A stretch of DNA of 64,000 nt from Orrella marina (GTDB lineage Bacteria > Pseudomonadota > Gammaproteobacteria > Burkholderiales > Burkholderiaceae_B), in NCBI RefSeq assembly GCF_003058465.1, contig NZ_CP028901.1:4092001-4156000 (forward strand), given 5' to 3'. Below the pieces are notes generated by a model, which did no database searches, was not told where the DNA came from, and was given only the letters and a program-made list of their open reading frames with translations. Positions 18,017 to 27,028 of the stretch are shown piece after piece. Every line of letters begins with the position of its first letter. Position 1 is the stretch's first letter. The translations under genes and the position numbers were made by a program.

Positions 18017-19095
18017 TGACGGCACTGATGTTTGTTGCGGGTCTGGTTGCGCTGGTTTTTGGTGCCAACGCACTGGTGCATGGCGCTTCCAAACTGGCTC
18101 TGTCGTTTTCCATTTCCCCACTTGTGGTCGGTCTGACAGTCGTGGCGTTCGGAACCAGCGCGCCCGAGATGGCTGTTTCGACCGGCGCGGTACTGTCTGG
18201 TCAGAATGACGTTGCAGTTGGCAACGTGGTCGGCAGCAACATCTTTAACGTGCTGTTTATCCTGGGCATGAGCGCAGTCATTTTGCCGCTGAGTGTGCAC
18301 ACTCAGGTTATTCGTCAGGAGATTCCGATCATGCTGGGTGGCGCCGTCTTGCTTATGTTGCTGGGAATTGATGGCAGCATTGACTGGTATGAGGGCGCTC
18401 TGTTACTCGGTTTGCTGGTTTTGTACACCATATTCCTGATCGTCCAGTCCAGGTCTCAGGCTGGTGGAGCGGCATCGGCAGATTATGACGAGGAGATCAA
18501 GCCGGCCGGTAAAGGGCAGTGGGACAGTCACTGGTTTGTGCAACTTCTCCTGATAGCGGTGGGGCTGGGACTGCTGGTGACTGGTTCTGACTGGCTTGTC
18601 GACTCTGCAGTCACTTTCGCAAAATCGCTCGGTGTCAGTGATCTGATCATTGGTCTGACGATTGTTGCGGCGGGAACATCGCTACCTGAGGTCGCCGCGT
18701 CGGTTACCGCTGCGATCAAGGGTGAACGGGACATGGCCGTTGGCAATGTGGTGGGAAGCTGCGTTTTCAATACGCTGGGATGCGTGGGGCTCGGTGCGAT
18801 CGTATCCGGGACGGCTGGCCTGAGTCTGGCTCCATCACTGGTCAACTTTGATTTGTGGGTGATGCTGGCAGCATTTCTGGCATGTCTGCCAGTGTTTCTC
18901 TCCGGCCGGGAAATCGCGCGCTGGGAAGGGTTTGTGTTTCTGGCCTATTACGTGGTGTACGTGGCCTATCTGATCCTGGCGGCACAGTCTCACAGTGCGC
19001 TGCCAGCGTTTTCCAGCATCATGTTCAGCTTCGTCTTGCCACTGACTGTCGTGACACTGATTGTGGCGATGCTGGGTAAACCGAAACCATCCTGA
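18013..19095 (+). CDS. Calcium/sodium antiporter (CaCA family, YrbG-like)
   Basis: A 360-residue membrane antiporter with the two inverted alpha-repeats of the CaCA family: VVAFGTSAPEMAVS ... GNVVGSNIFNVLFILG (about 38-90) and VAAGTSLPEVAAS ... GNVVGSCVFNTLG (about 217-255). The Glu in each T-S-x-P-E motif is the ion-binding residue. About ten helices are predicted with a cytoplasmic acidic loop in the middle (about 150-170). The start at 18013 fits the family N-terminus and the ATGA overlap with the leader peptide; an upstream in-frame start at 17923 would add unrelated sequence. It should exchange Ca2+ (or another cation) for Na+ or H+. Confidence 0.9.
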   Translation: MMTALMFVAGLVALVFGANALVHGASKLALSFSISPLVVGLTVVAFGTSAPEMAVSTGAVLSGQNDVAVGNVVGSNIFNVLFILGMSAVILPLSVHTQVIRQEIPIMLGGAVLLMLLGIDGSIDWYEGALLLGLLVLYTIFLIVQSRSQAGGAASADYDEEIKPAGKGQWDSHWFVQLLLIAVGLGLLVTGSDWLVDSAVTFAKSLGVSDLIIGLTIVAAGTSLPEVAASVTAAIKGERDMAVGNVVGSCVFNTLGCVGLGAIVSGTAGLSLAPSLVNFDLWVMLAAFLACLPVFLSGREIARWEGFVFLAYYVVYVAYLILAAQSHSALPAFSSIMFSFVLPLTVVTLIVAMLGKPKPS

Positions 19096-19117
19096 CCCGG
19101 TATGTTGGGTGTCTCGA

Positions 19118-19150
19118 GTCCCGGCCCGGCACTTTGTGCCGCGACGGGAC
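19118..19150. terminator. Convergent-end hairpin
   Basis: Two nested perfect stems, GTCCCG / CGGGAC outside and CGGCAC / GTGCCG inside, separated by symmetric 3-base internal loops around a TTT loop. It lies between the converging exchanger and TPP-enzyme genes. No T-run. Confidence 0.5.
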
Positions 19151-19179
19151 CAAAACTGATGCAGACGTTCTGTTTTCGT

Positions 19180-19779
19180 TCAGATTGGCTCAAAACCCAG
19201 TTCAGCACGAAACCGGTTCTTGATCTGCACGCCGTCGCGCATGGGGAGTGCTCGCGGTAGTTCCTCGGCCCTGACCTTGACTTGAAACAGGGCAGGTCCA
19301 GTGCGGCCTGAAACCGCGCTCTGGATCTGGTTGACCCCGGCAGCATTGTCAATCAGCAAGGCCTGTTTGAACGACGTAGCCTTGGCAAGCGCAACCAGAT
19401 CGGTGCCAAGACTGGTATGGCTATGCTGCATGCCGGTCTCTCCGAAGTGACCGTTATCCAGCACTACGATGGTCAGGTTGGCGGGTTGCTGGGCGCCTGT
19501 CGTGGCAAGCATGCCCAGACCCATCAGCTGTTCACCGTCACCGGTCAGAACAATGATGTCGCGCTCTGGTTGTGCCAGCGCCAGGCCCAGTCCGATGGCG
19601 GCTGCACCACCCATTGCGCCCCATAAGTAGAAGTTGTTTGGCCGGTCACCCGCTGCATAGAGATCGTAGGTTGAAGAACCAAGCCCGGCCACAATCAATG
19701 CATCCGGGCAGGCTTGAACCAGAGATTTCACAAATGCGCGCCGGTCGATGCCTGCGTCGGTTTTGTTGACGTCCGTCAT
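19180..19779 (-). CDS. TPP-dependent decarboxylase, TPP-binding (beta) subunit
   Basis: A 199-residue protein equal to the C-terminal half of a thiamine-diphosphate enzyme. The TPP/Mg2+ motif is present: GDGEQLMGLG ... ANLTIVVLDNGHFGETG (about 78-116). Length and split layout match sulfopyruvate/phosphonopyruvate decarboxylase beta subunits such as ComE. Its alpha partner is encoded 37 bp upstream. Family knowledge supports decarboxylation of a short 2-oxo acid bearing a second acidic group. An MFS carrier gene upstream may import the substrate. The actual substrate is not determined by sequence. Confidence 0.83.
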   Translation of the reverse strand: MTDVNKTDAGIDRRAFVKSLVQACPDALIVAGLGSSTYDLYAAGDRPNNFYLWGAMGGAAAIGLGLALAQPERDIIVLTGDGEQLMGLGMLATTGAQQPANLTIVVLDNGHFGETGMQHSHTSLGTDLVALAKATSFKQALLIDNAAGVNQIQSAVSGRTGPALFQVKVRAEELPRALPMRDGVQIKNRFRAELGFEPI

Positions 19780-19816
19780 GGGTTGTTTGCTCCGTATCGG
19801 TTGTTCGTGTTCAGGC

Positions 19817-20350
19817 TTAGCGGGACCATTTCTTGCGTCCGATCAGCCGCTGCGAAATCAGCACGGCGATCTGCTCACCGGCACCAAATGCCGCATCAAG
19901 CGCCGCTTCGACAACATCCTGCACTTCGTCTGGATCGGTGACGCGCAGCACCCGGATACCCATGGCTTCCAGCACAGGTTGAGTTGCCTTGCTCATGGGG
20001 CCCTGCCAGGGGTTGAACTCCGCATACTCACCGCGCATCGTGATGAACGTCAGAAACGGAATACGGCAGCTTTGCAACAGCGAGAACATGTTGACGCAGT
20101 TTCCCACGCCACTACTTTGCATCAGCAGGACGCTGCGCTGGCCGCCGAGCCAGGCGCCGCAGCTCATCGCCACGCCTTCCTCTTCCGTGGTCAGTACCAC
20201 GGCTTTCATGTCAGGGTCCTGGTGCGCACGTTCAATCACGTGCGCGTGACCCGCGTCGGGTACGTAATAAAGCTGCTGTATGTCAGCAGCCTTGAGGGCG
20301 TTGAAGATGGCATCTTTCCAGCCAGCTACCGCGGTATCGTCTTGGGACAT
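19817..20350 (-). CDS. TPP-dependent decarboxylase, PYR-domain (alpha) subunit
   Basis: A 177-residue protein equal to the N-terminal PYR domain of a TPP enzyme. The catalytic Glu that activates the thiamine aminopyrimidine lies in VVLTTEEEGVAMSCGAWLGG (about residues 51-70); LLMQSSGVGNCVNMF follows. It resembles ComD/phosphonopyruvate decarboxylase alpha subunits. It is encoded just before the beta subunit on the same strand and the two should form one alpha-beta enzyme. There is no middle TPP-domain, as expected for this compact class. Confidence 0.83.
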   Translation of the reverse strand: MSQDDTAVAGWKDAIFNALKAADIQQLYYVPDAGHAHVIERAHQDPDMKAVVLTTEEEGVAMSCGAWLGGQRSVLLMQSSGVGNCVNMFSLLQSCRIPFLTFITMRGEYAEFNPWQGPMSKATQPVLEAMGIRVLRVTDPDEVQDVVEAALDAAFGAGEQIAVLISQRLIGRKKWSR

Positions 20351-20482
20351 GACTCACCTGTCTGAGATTGAACATGCTTTTTGTACAGCAAAAGACAACC
20401 TGTTCCAACAGAGTATGACTGTCCGGGTTGCGACTGGTCGCCACGGAATCCATCAGACGGCACAGCGTGGGCAGCAGGCGGG

Positions 20483-21754
20483 TTAAGTCGATTCTCCTGC
20501 GGCTGGCACAGAAGCTGGTGGCGCATTCGGGTCCGGTGGACGTTTGGCAGCCCAGAACACCACGGCACCAACGAGCGCGATGCTCGCCAGAACCGAGAAA
20601 CCCAGCTTGTAGTCTCCGGTGGCGTCTCCGAGTACACCCGCCAGCAGCGGCCCAATCGACTGACCAAGTGCGGTGATCATCGCAGACAGTCCGAGAATCA
20701 TACCGATCGCTTTACGCCCGAAATAGTCAGCGCGGATCGCCTGCATGAACGGACCTCGCAAGCCCCAGGCCAGTCCGTGTGCCACCGCGAAGTACACCAG
20801 TTCAATGACGCCTGTTGCAAAGGTCAGCGCGAACATGGCCGAGGAGTGCAGCACCATGCACGCTGCCGCTACTAGTCGCTTCTCGTACTTGTCGCCGAGG
20901 TAGCCTCCTAGCAGGACTCCCAGAACCTGACAGAACGTCATGAGCATGATGAAATACGATGCGGTGGCGATGCTGTAGTCCAGTTCAATTCGCATGTGAT
21001 TGATGGCGTGCGTATTAACTGCCATCACTACGATCAGCGCGATACCATGCCCTGCTGCGAGCAGCCAGAACGCTTTGGTACGCAAGGCTTGTCTGGCTGT
21101 GAAGTTCGGTTCAGGTTTGAGTGGTTTGTCAGGGTCGGATGCTGGCTGGGTACGGTGAAACGCGTGACCATCGACCACCTCTCCATAGTCTTCCGGTCTG
21201 CGTCTGAACATGCAGGCAAGCGGAAATCCGATCAGAATGACGCTCAGACCACTGCCGAATGCGGTCGTGCGCCATCCGAACATCTCGATCGCACCAGCGA
21301 CGATTGGAACGAACACCCCCCCAAGCGCAAAGCCCAGTCCAACCATGGAAAGCGCCCGGGCGCGTTTCTTCTCGAACCACTGGATCACGGCAACGTTTAG
21401 CGGGAAGTACCCCGCCATGGATGCGCCCACGGCAATGACCGCAATTGACATGTAGAACTGCGGCAGGGTGTCGATTTGACTCAGGAACATGAACCCGACG
21501 CCAAACATGGTCACTCCCGTCTTGATTACGCCTCGTGAACCGAACTTGTCCAGAAAGTAACCGAGAACTGGCCCCAGGATGGCCGCTTCAACCGAGAGCA
21601 TCGCTGACGCAGCGGAAAGGGATGTTTTGCTCCAGCCTTGTTCGACTGTCAGAACAGCAACGTATGCACCAAAAGCCTGATGAAGCAGCATTGCCTGCAG
21701 GATTTGCAGGGTCGCGGCTGCACCGACCATTTTCCAGCCATAAAAAATCTTCAT
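20483..21754 (-). CDS. MFS transporter (OxlT/monocarboxylate-like)
   Basis: A 423-residue 12-TM major facilitator. The N-terminal FYGWKMVGAAATLQ and LGYFLDKFGSRGVIKTG (loop 2-3 motif A variant) are typical of oxalate:formate antiporter/monocarboxylate-type MFS proteins. A charged central loop (about 185-220) separates the two six-helix halves. It lies upstream of and on the same strand as the split TPP decarboxylase (132-bp gap), so uptake of a 2-oxo or dicarboxylic acid substrate for that enzyme is a reasonable inference. Confidence 0.85.
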   Translation of the reverse strand: MKIFYGWKMVGAAATLQILQAMLLHQAFGAYVAVLTVEQGWSKTSLSAASAMLSVEAAILGPVLGYFLDKFGSRGVIKTGVTMFGVGFMFLSQIDTLPQFYMSIAVIAVGASMAGYFPLNVAVIQWFEKKRARALSMVGLGFALGGVFVPIVAGAIEMFGWRTTAFGSGLSVILIGFPLACMFRRRPEDYGEVVDGHAFHRTQPASDPDKPLKPEPNFTARQALRTKAFWLLAAGHGIALIVVMAVNTHAINHMRIELDYSIATASYFIMLMTFCQVLGVLLGGYLGDKYEKRLVAAACMVLHSSAMFALTFATGVIELVYFAVAHGLAWGLRGPFMQAIRADYFGRKAIGMILGLSAMITALGQSIGPLLAGVLGDATGDYKLGFSVLASIALVGAVVFWAAKRPPDPNAPPASVPAAGEST

Positions 21755-21774
21755 TGCACAGTATTGTTGGGTGG

Positions 21775-22932
21775 TTAATCGATAAGGAGTCCAGAAACAA
21801 TGGCTGATGCATCGAGGCTATCGATGTCAGTCACATTGATACTGTGCGCGTTAAGACAACCATAGTGCAAGGGATTTGTGATGTTATATAGGCCAACGCA
21901 TCGCGCGTTGGCTGCATCGGCCAAGTGCAGGGGGCCGGTGTCGGCACAAATGAAGAGATCCATGGATCTGAGCACGGTGCCGAGTTGACGCAGATCGGCA
22001 CTCTGATAGGTCTGCGTTCCTTCGACCAGGGGCGCGCTGATGTCCGGGCTCAGGATCTCGACCCAGCGAACAGGTCCTTCACCCGACTCTTTCACTGCCT
22101 CGTCAAAACGACTGCGAATTTCTATCCAGTCGGGGTTGCTAATGACTTTAGCTCCTCGAGCACCTCGAAAGTAAGCAAGGCAGCGCCTGGCGTCACCACG
22201 CAGCGAGCGGACAACTTCCATACCCGCCCGGATCTCTGCCTCACTGAACACCATCGTGTGATCAACGTGGTGGGCGTGGTGGGCGTTGCGGCCCCGATCT
22301 CTCAGCAATGTGAGGGCTGACAGTGCGGCGTGCGGCGATTCTGGCTCGGCCCGCACGGCATGAGGAAAGACGCTCTCGGTTTCTTCTCCCCAGAAGGCGA
22401 CTTTGTTACGCGCGTTCAGGAATGCACAGATCAGCGTGTCACTGGAAGAACTGTGGGGCATGTACAGAAGGTCGTAGACCTGTTGCCTGGTCCTGAAGAG
22501 TGTTCTGAGGAATGACCAGGCGCTGGCGAACGCAAACTTCGACACCAGTACGTTATTTAACCCGAGATGTTGAAAGACACTGGCCTGGCCTTCACTGAGC
22601 ACCATCAGGTCAACCTGAGCGTCGGGATAGGTGGCCTGTACTTCGCGCACAAAAGGCAACATGAAATACATGTTGCCGATCCGCTTGTTGTTGCGAACAA
22701 CCAGGATGCGCTTGACCTCGCTTGCCGGAAGCCGGGCGGGTTCCAGATATGGGCTGTGTCCGATCCGGTTGAAAATCCATTTCGTCAGGGCGCGGGTGTG
22801 CTTGCGCCGGGCGCGGTCGACACTTCTGAGAGCAGTTCGAGTGGACATTGGGGTCGGTCGGTGGGTAGTGGAAGGAGCGACTGGAGATGCGCTGCTAAGG
22901 ACCGTACGAACGGTGAGGGCAGATTCTCGCAC
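21775..22932 (-). CDS. Glycosyltransferase family 9 (heptosyltransferase-like)
   Basis: A 385-residue GT9 protein. The N-terminal Rossmann segment ILVVRNNKRIGNMYFMLPFVREVQATYPDAQVDLMV (read from about residue 76) and the C-terminal donor-site region DLFICADTGPLHLADAANARCVGLYN are typical of ADP-heptose:LPS heptosyltransferases. The start is uncertain: GTG at 22932 gives the longest form, while ATG at 22848 removes 28 residues; neither has a good ribosome site. The N-terminal 70 residues are Arg/Ser/Thr-rich. It ends 20 bp before the MFS gene start. LPS core transfer is family-based inference. Confidence 0.85.
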   Translation of the reverse strand: MRESALTVRTVLSSASPVAPSTTHRPTPMSTRTALRSVDRARRKHTRALTKWIFNRIGHSPYLEPARLPASEVKRILVVRNNKRIGNMYFMLPFVREVQATYPDAQVDLMVLSEGQASVFQHLGLNNVLVSKFAFASAWSFLRTLFRTRQQVYDLLYMPHSSSSDTLICAFLNARNKVAFWGEETESVFPHAVRAEPESPHAALSALTLLRDRGRNAHHAHHVDHTMVFSEAEIRAGMEVVRSLRGDARRCLAYFRGARGAKVISNPDWIEIRSRFDEAVKESGEGPVRWVEILSPDISAPLVEGTQTYQSADLRQLGTVLRSMDLFICADTGPLHLADAANARCVGLYNITNPLHYGCLNAHSINVTDIDSLDASAIVSGLLID

Positions 22933-23096
22933 ACGCGATTCGAATTCTGATTGTTGTTGGAGAGAAGTATTCTGACGTCACGACGATGCGTATCATAGAG
23001 CATCACGTAAAGTTGGTGACCCGATTTTTACCGATTTTCTACGCCATGACTGGTCATGTGCACGTGCTGTATGCGCTGCAAGTGCGGCGCGTGTGT

Positions 23097-23118
23097 GCCA
23101 CTTGTGCGCCACTTGTGC
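23097..23118. repeat. Two tandem 11-bp repeats upstream of the dehydrogenase
   Basis: GCCACTTGTGC occurs twice in direct succession in the divergent region between the GT9 and tartrate/D-malate dehydrogenase genes (22933-23216). No further structure is obvious in that gap. Confidence 0.45.
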
Positions 23119-23216
23119 GGCACCTCATAGAGGCAGGCCTGGTTATCGGGTAGTGATCAACGGAGCGAGGGTCAGGGAAAATTGTTGCGAAATGAGCACA
23201 GAAAGGGGCAGACCAG

Positions 23217-24293
23217 ATGAGCAAGACGTATCAGATTGCATTGATTCCAGGTGACGGAATCGGCAAGGAAGTGATTCCGCAAGGCCGGCGAGTGATTGAG
23301 GCGCTGGCGGGAAAGCGGGACCAGCGTGATGTCAGTTTTGAGTTTGAGACATTTGACTGGGGCGCAGACTTTTATCGAAAGCACGGCATCATGATGCCCG
23401 AAGACGGGCTGGAGCAGATCCGGCACAAGGACGCCATTCTTTTCGGATCAGCAGGTGATCCTGAGGTGCCTGATCACATTACATTGTGGGGGCTGCGCCT
23501 CAAGATCTGCCAGGGACTGGATCAGTACGCCAACGTTCGTCCGGCTCGTATCCTGCCCGGCATCGATGCACCGCTCAAACGCTGCCGTCCCGAGGATCTG
23601 GACTGGGTGATCGTACGCGAGAATACAGAAGGGGAATATGCCGGTGTGGGTGGACGCGTACACCAGGGCCAACCCATTGAAGTGGCGACTGACGTCAGCA
23701 TGATGACACGGGCGGGGGTCACTCGGATTCTGAAATATGCATTCGAGCTGGCCCTCTCCCGCCCCAGAAAGCGGCTCACCGTGGTCACCAAGTCCAATGC
23801 GCAACGTCATGCCATGGTGATGTGGGACGAGATCGCAGCCGAAGTGGCGCAATCCTATCCGGATGTTACCTGGGACAAGGAACTGGTTGATGCGGCTACC
23901 GCCCGCATGGTCATGCGACCAGACTCTCTCGACACCATCGTTGCAAGCAACCTGCATGCTGACATCCTCAGCGACCTGGCAGCGGCGCTGGCGGGCAGTC
24001 TGGGCATCGCACCCACTGCAAATCTGGATCCTGAACGTCGCTATCCGTCCATGTTCGAACCGATTCATGGCTCCGCCTTTGACATCATGGGCAAGGGACT
24101 GGCGAATCCGATCGGGACGTTCTGGTCAATTGTCATGATGCTGGAGCATCTCGGACAACCAGCGATGGCCAGTCGCCTCATGAATGCCATTGAGTCGGTC
24201 ACAGCTGATCCTGCCTTGCACACCCGCGATCTGGGAGGTCAGGCCACGACCGAGATGGTGAGCGCGGCGGTCTGCGAGAGGCTGCAATCCTGA
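23217..24293 (+). CDS. Tartrate/D-malate dehydrogenase family protein (TtuC/DmlA-like)
   Basis: A 358-residue beta-decarboxylating dehydrogenase of the isocitrate/isopropylmalate family. Visible features: nucleotide-side loop LIPGDGIGKEV, substrate Arg-containing NVRPARILPG, RENTEGEYAG, catalytic Lys/Asp regions (VTKSNA; SNLHADILSDLAA) and FEPIHGSAFDIMGKG. The NxRPAR-PG segment and length favour tartrate dehydrogenase/decarboxylase or D-malate dehydrogenase over LeuB. NAD+ use is expected. The ATG at 23217 has AAAGGGG upstream. The gene stands alone, divergent from GT9. Confidence 0.86.
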   Translation: MSKTYQIALIPGDGIGKEVIPQGRRVIEALAGKRDQRDVSFEFETFDWGADFYRKHGIMMPEDGLEQIRHKDAILFGSAGDPEVPDHITLWGLRLKICQGLDQYANVRPARILPGIDAPLKRCRPEDLDWVIVRENTEGEYAGVGGRVHQGQPIEVATDVSMMTRAGVTRILKYAFELALSRPRKRLTVVTKSNAQRHAMVMWDEIAAEVAQSYPDVTWDKELVDAATARMVMRPDSLDTIVASNLHADILSDLAAALAGSLGIAPTANLDPERRYPSMFEPIHGSAFDIMGKGLANPIGTFWSIVMMLEHLGQPAMASRLMNAIESVTADPALHTRDLGGQATTEMVSAAVCERLQS

Positions 24294-24306
24294 TCAGGTA
24301 AAGGCA

Positions 24307-24335
24307 ACGGGCCCGCAACAGTGTTGCAGGCCCGT
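24307..24335. terminator. Bidirectional hairpin between converging genes
   Basis: ACGGGCC-C-GCAAC / GTTGC-A-GGCCCGT forms a 12-bp stem with one C/A mismatch and a 3-base loop, 14 bp after the dehydrogenase stop and 21 bp before the MetY stop. No T-run. Confidence 0.55.
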
Positions 24336-24355
24336 GATCACCGGCGCTGAAGGAC

Positions 24356-25639
24356 TCAGACCTGATCGAGTGCCTGGGTCAGGTCGTCTTGCAGATCAGA
24401 GATGTGTTCGATACCAATCGACAGTCTGACCATGCCTTCCGAGACACCGGCTTGTTCCAGTTCTTCTGGATTGAGTTGACGGTGTGTGGTTGAAGCTGGG
24501 TGGGTGGCCAGCGATTTTGCGTCCCCAATGTTGACCAGACGAGTGAACAGGTTCAAGGCGTCCAGGAAACGTGCGCCTGCAGCGCGAGGGTCACCTCCAT
24601 CACTCTTGAGGCCAAATGCCAGAATGCCGGACGCCTTGCCGTTCATCTGGCGCTTGACGATCTCGTGGTCGGGGTGATCAGGCAGGCCGGCGTAACGAAC
24701 CCACTCGACCTTCGGGTGTGATTGCAGGAATTTGGCCAGTGTCAGTGTGTTGTCGCAGATGCGGTCCATGCGCAGTGCGAGTGTCTCGATGCCTTGCAGA
24801 ATCATGAAGGCGTTAAAAGGCGACAGAGCAGCGCCGGTGTTGCGCAGGGGAACCACACGCGCACGACCGATAAACGCTGCAGGCCCCAGAGCCTCGGTGT
24901 ACACCACGCCGTGGTAACTGACGTCGGGTTCATTAAGACGCTTGAAGCGTTCCTTGTGCTCGGCCCAGGGGAAGTTGCCGCTGTCAACAATGATGCCTGC
25001 AACGGTTGTGCCGTGTCCACCCATGTATTTGGTCAGCGAGTGCACCACGATGTCTGCGCCGTGTTCGATCGGACGCAGCAAGTATGGGCTGGGAACGGTG
25101 TTGTCAACGATTAGCGGTATGCCATGCTCATGTGCCACCTTGGCCAGGGCTGCAATGTCGGTCACGTTGCCCAGTGGGTTACCGATGGACTCGCAGAACA
25201 CCGCCTTGGTCCGGCTGTCGATGTGCTTTGCAAAACTGGCCGGATCTCTGGGATCGGCAAAGCGCACTTCGATGCCTTGCTGCGGGAATGTGTGTGCAAA
25301 GAGGTTGTAGGTGCCGCCGTACAGGGTGCTGGCCGACACGATGTTGTCACCGGCCTCGGCAATTGTCTGGATCGCGTAAGTAATGGCGGACATGCCTGAA
25401 GACACGGCGAGTGCGGCAATACCTCCTTCCAGGGCTGCAACGCGCTTTTCCAGCACGTCGTTGGTGGGGTTCATGATCCGGCTGTAGATGTTGCCAGGAA
25501 CCTTGAGGTCAAAGAGGTCAGCACCGTGCTGGGCGCTGTCAAATGAGTAGGCAACCGTCTGGTAGAGCGGTACGGCCACTGCCTTGGTCGTCGGCTCGGG
25601 TGAGTAGCCCGCGTGTATGGCGAGTGTTTCAATTTTCAT
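24356..25639 (-). CDS. metY: O-acetylhomoserine aminocarboxypropyltransferase / sulfhydrylase
   Basis: A 427-residue Cys/Met-metabolism PLP enzyme. The PLP Lys lies in HSLTKYMGGHGTTVAG (about residue 206), with SSGMSAITYAIQTIAEAGD upstream and YSRIMNPTNDVLEKR near the N-terminus. Length (about 425-430) and the AWAEH-like insert distinguish MetY from the shorter MetB/MetC. It converts O-acetylhomoserine plus sulfide (or methanethiol) to homocysteine (or methionine). The ATG at 25639 follows a strong sigma-70 promoter with an overlapping palindrome at 25675-25702, giving a leader of about 28 bases. Confidence 0.92.
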   Translation of the reverse strand: MKIETLAIHAGYSPEPTTKAVAVPLYQTVAYSFDSAQHGADLFDLKVPGNIYSRIMNPTNDVLEKRVAALEGGIAALAVSSGMSAITYAIQTIAEAGDNIVSASTLYGGTYNLFAHTFPQQGIEVRFADPRDPASFAKHIDSRTKAVFCESIGNPLGNVTDIAALAKVAHEHGIPLIVDNTVPSPYLLRPIEHGADIVVHSLTKYMGGHGTTVAGIIVDSGNFPWAEHKERFKRLNEPDVSYHGVVYTEALGPAAFIGRARVVPLRNTGAALSPFNAFMILQGIETLALRMDRICDNTLTLAKFLQSHPKVEWVRYAGLPDHPDHEIVKRQMNGKASGILAFGLKSDGGDPRAAGARFLDALNLFTRLVNIGDAKSLATHPASTTHRQLNPEELEQAGVSEGMVRLSIGIEHISDLQDDLTQALDQV

Positions 25640-25674
25640 GTGGTGTCCCCGCGTTTGTCATTTTGAAAGGCTCT

Positions 25675-25702
25675 ACTATATCGGGATATAGAACCTCGTC
25701 AA
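25675..25702 (-). promoter_or_regulatory. metY promoter with overlapping operator-like palindrome
   Basis: On the minus strand, TTGACG (25702-25697) and TATAGT (25680-25675) are separated by 16 bases. The palindrome CTATATCGGGATATAG (25676-25691, plus-strand reading) covers most of the -10 and spacer, so a repressor bound there would block RNA polymerase. The start site would be near 25668. The regulator is unknown. Confidence 0.6.
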
Positions 25703-25728
25703 AATAACTTTTGGTTATGATTATTCAA

Positions 25729-26975
25729 TCAGGAAGTATGATGGTGGTGTGTACTTAACTGCCCCTCGCTCTTGGCGATGACCGCCGCTGCGACACCGTT
25801 GCCCAGCACGTTGGTTGCCGAACGAGCCATGTCCAGGAAGTGGTCGACTGCGAGAATTAATAAAATGCCTTCTGGCGGGATGTTGAACGATGGCAGAATC
25901 GCTGCCAGTACCACCAGGGACGCACGCGGTACGCCGGCCATGCCTTTGGATGTGACAAGGAGCATGCCCAGCATTACGATTTGTTCACCAATTGACAGGT
26001 CGATGCCATAGATCTGCGCAATGAAGAGTGCCGCGAAAGTGCAGTACATCATTGAACCGTCGAGGTTGAAGGAGTAGCCCATGGGCAGCACAAACGACGC
26101 AACCCGGTTACTGCAGCCAAAGCGCTCGATCTGTTCCAGTGTCTTGGGGTAGGCGGCTTCCGAGCTGGCGGTCGTGAATGCCAGCAGGGCGGGCTCGCGT
26201 AACAGTTTGAACAGATGCACAATCCGCTTTCCGATGATCAGGTATCCCAGCCCGAAGATCACACCGATCAGCACAAAAATTCCAAGGTAGAACGACAGCA
26301 TGAAATAGGCATAGGTTTTCATGATCCCGATGCCATTTAGCGCGATTTCAGATGAGACTGCGGCAAACACAGCAATCGGGGCCACCGTCATGACGGCTGT
26401 GGTGACCTTGAGCATGATGTGCGAGATCATGTCCAGATCTTCAATGAACGCTTTGGCTCGCTCTCCAAAGGAGCTCGCAGCTACCCCGAAAAACAACGCA
26501 AACACGACGATCTGGAGGATCTCGTTCCTGGCCATGGCATCGATAACGCTCGTCGGAAAGATGTGCTGGATGAAGCCAGTCAACCCACCGCCCTCGACTT
26601 TGAGTCCATGACTGGCATTTTCGGGGGCAGAGGCAAGTTGAGCCCTTCACCCGGTTGCAGAATCTGGACCGTGATCAACCCGAGGATCAGTGAGATCACG
26701 GACATCATGACAAACCAGCCGAATGTCTTGGCGGTGATGCGCCCGATCGTTCCACCGTCGCCAATTCGCGCCATGCCGACGACAAGTGTCGTGAAGACCA
26801 GTGGCGCGATGATCATCTTGATCAGTCGCAGGAAGATGTCTGTGAGAAGGGAGATGTTCCTGGAGTAACTCTGGGCAAGTCCGTCAGCGCCTCCCCACAC
26901 GTATACAAAGTGTCCCACAATGATGCCAAGAATCATCGCGCCGATGATGAACTGCGTCATTTTTCTGGATGTCAT
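25729..26975 (-). pseudogene. Dicarboxylate/amino acid:cation symporter (DAACS), frameshifted
   Basis: Two reading frames join into one DctA/GltP-like symporter of about 415 residues. The N-terminal part (ATG at 26975) carries TM1-3 through LITVQILQPGEGLNLPLPP; the C-terminal part has the tip-loop TTASSEAAYPKTLEQ, SFNLDGSMMYCTFAALFIAQ and DHFLDMARSATNVLGNG. The break is at five C bases on the coding strand (G at 26623-26627): adding one base restores LPPENASHGLKVEGGGLTGF. As written the first frame stops at 26580 and the second has only a TTG at 26583, so the product would not be functional. Sequencing error in the homopolymer is a serious alternative to a true pseudogene. Confidence 0.85.
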
Positions 26976-27028
26976 TGCCTATCTCTTTCTCGCCAGTGTT
27001 GCGCCGAACATCCAGAACGCCTGCAATC

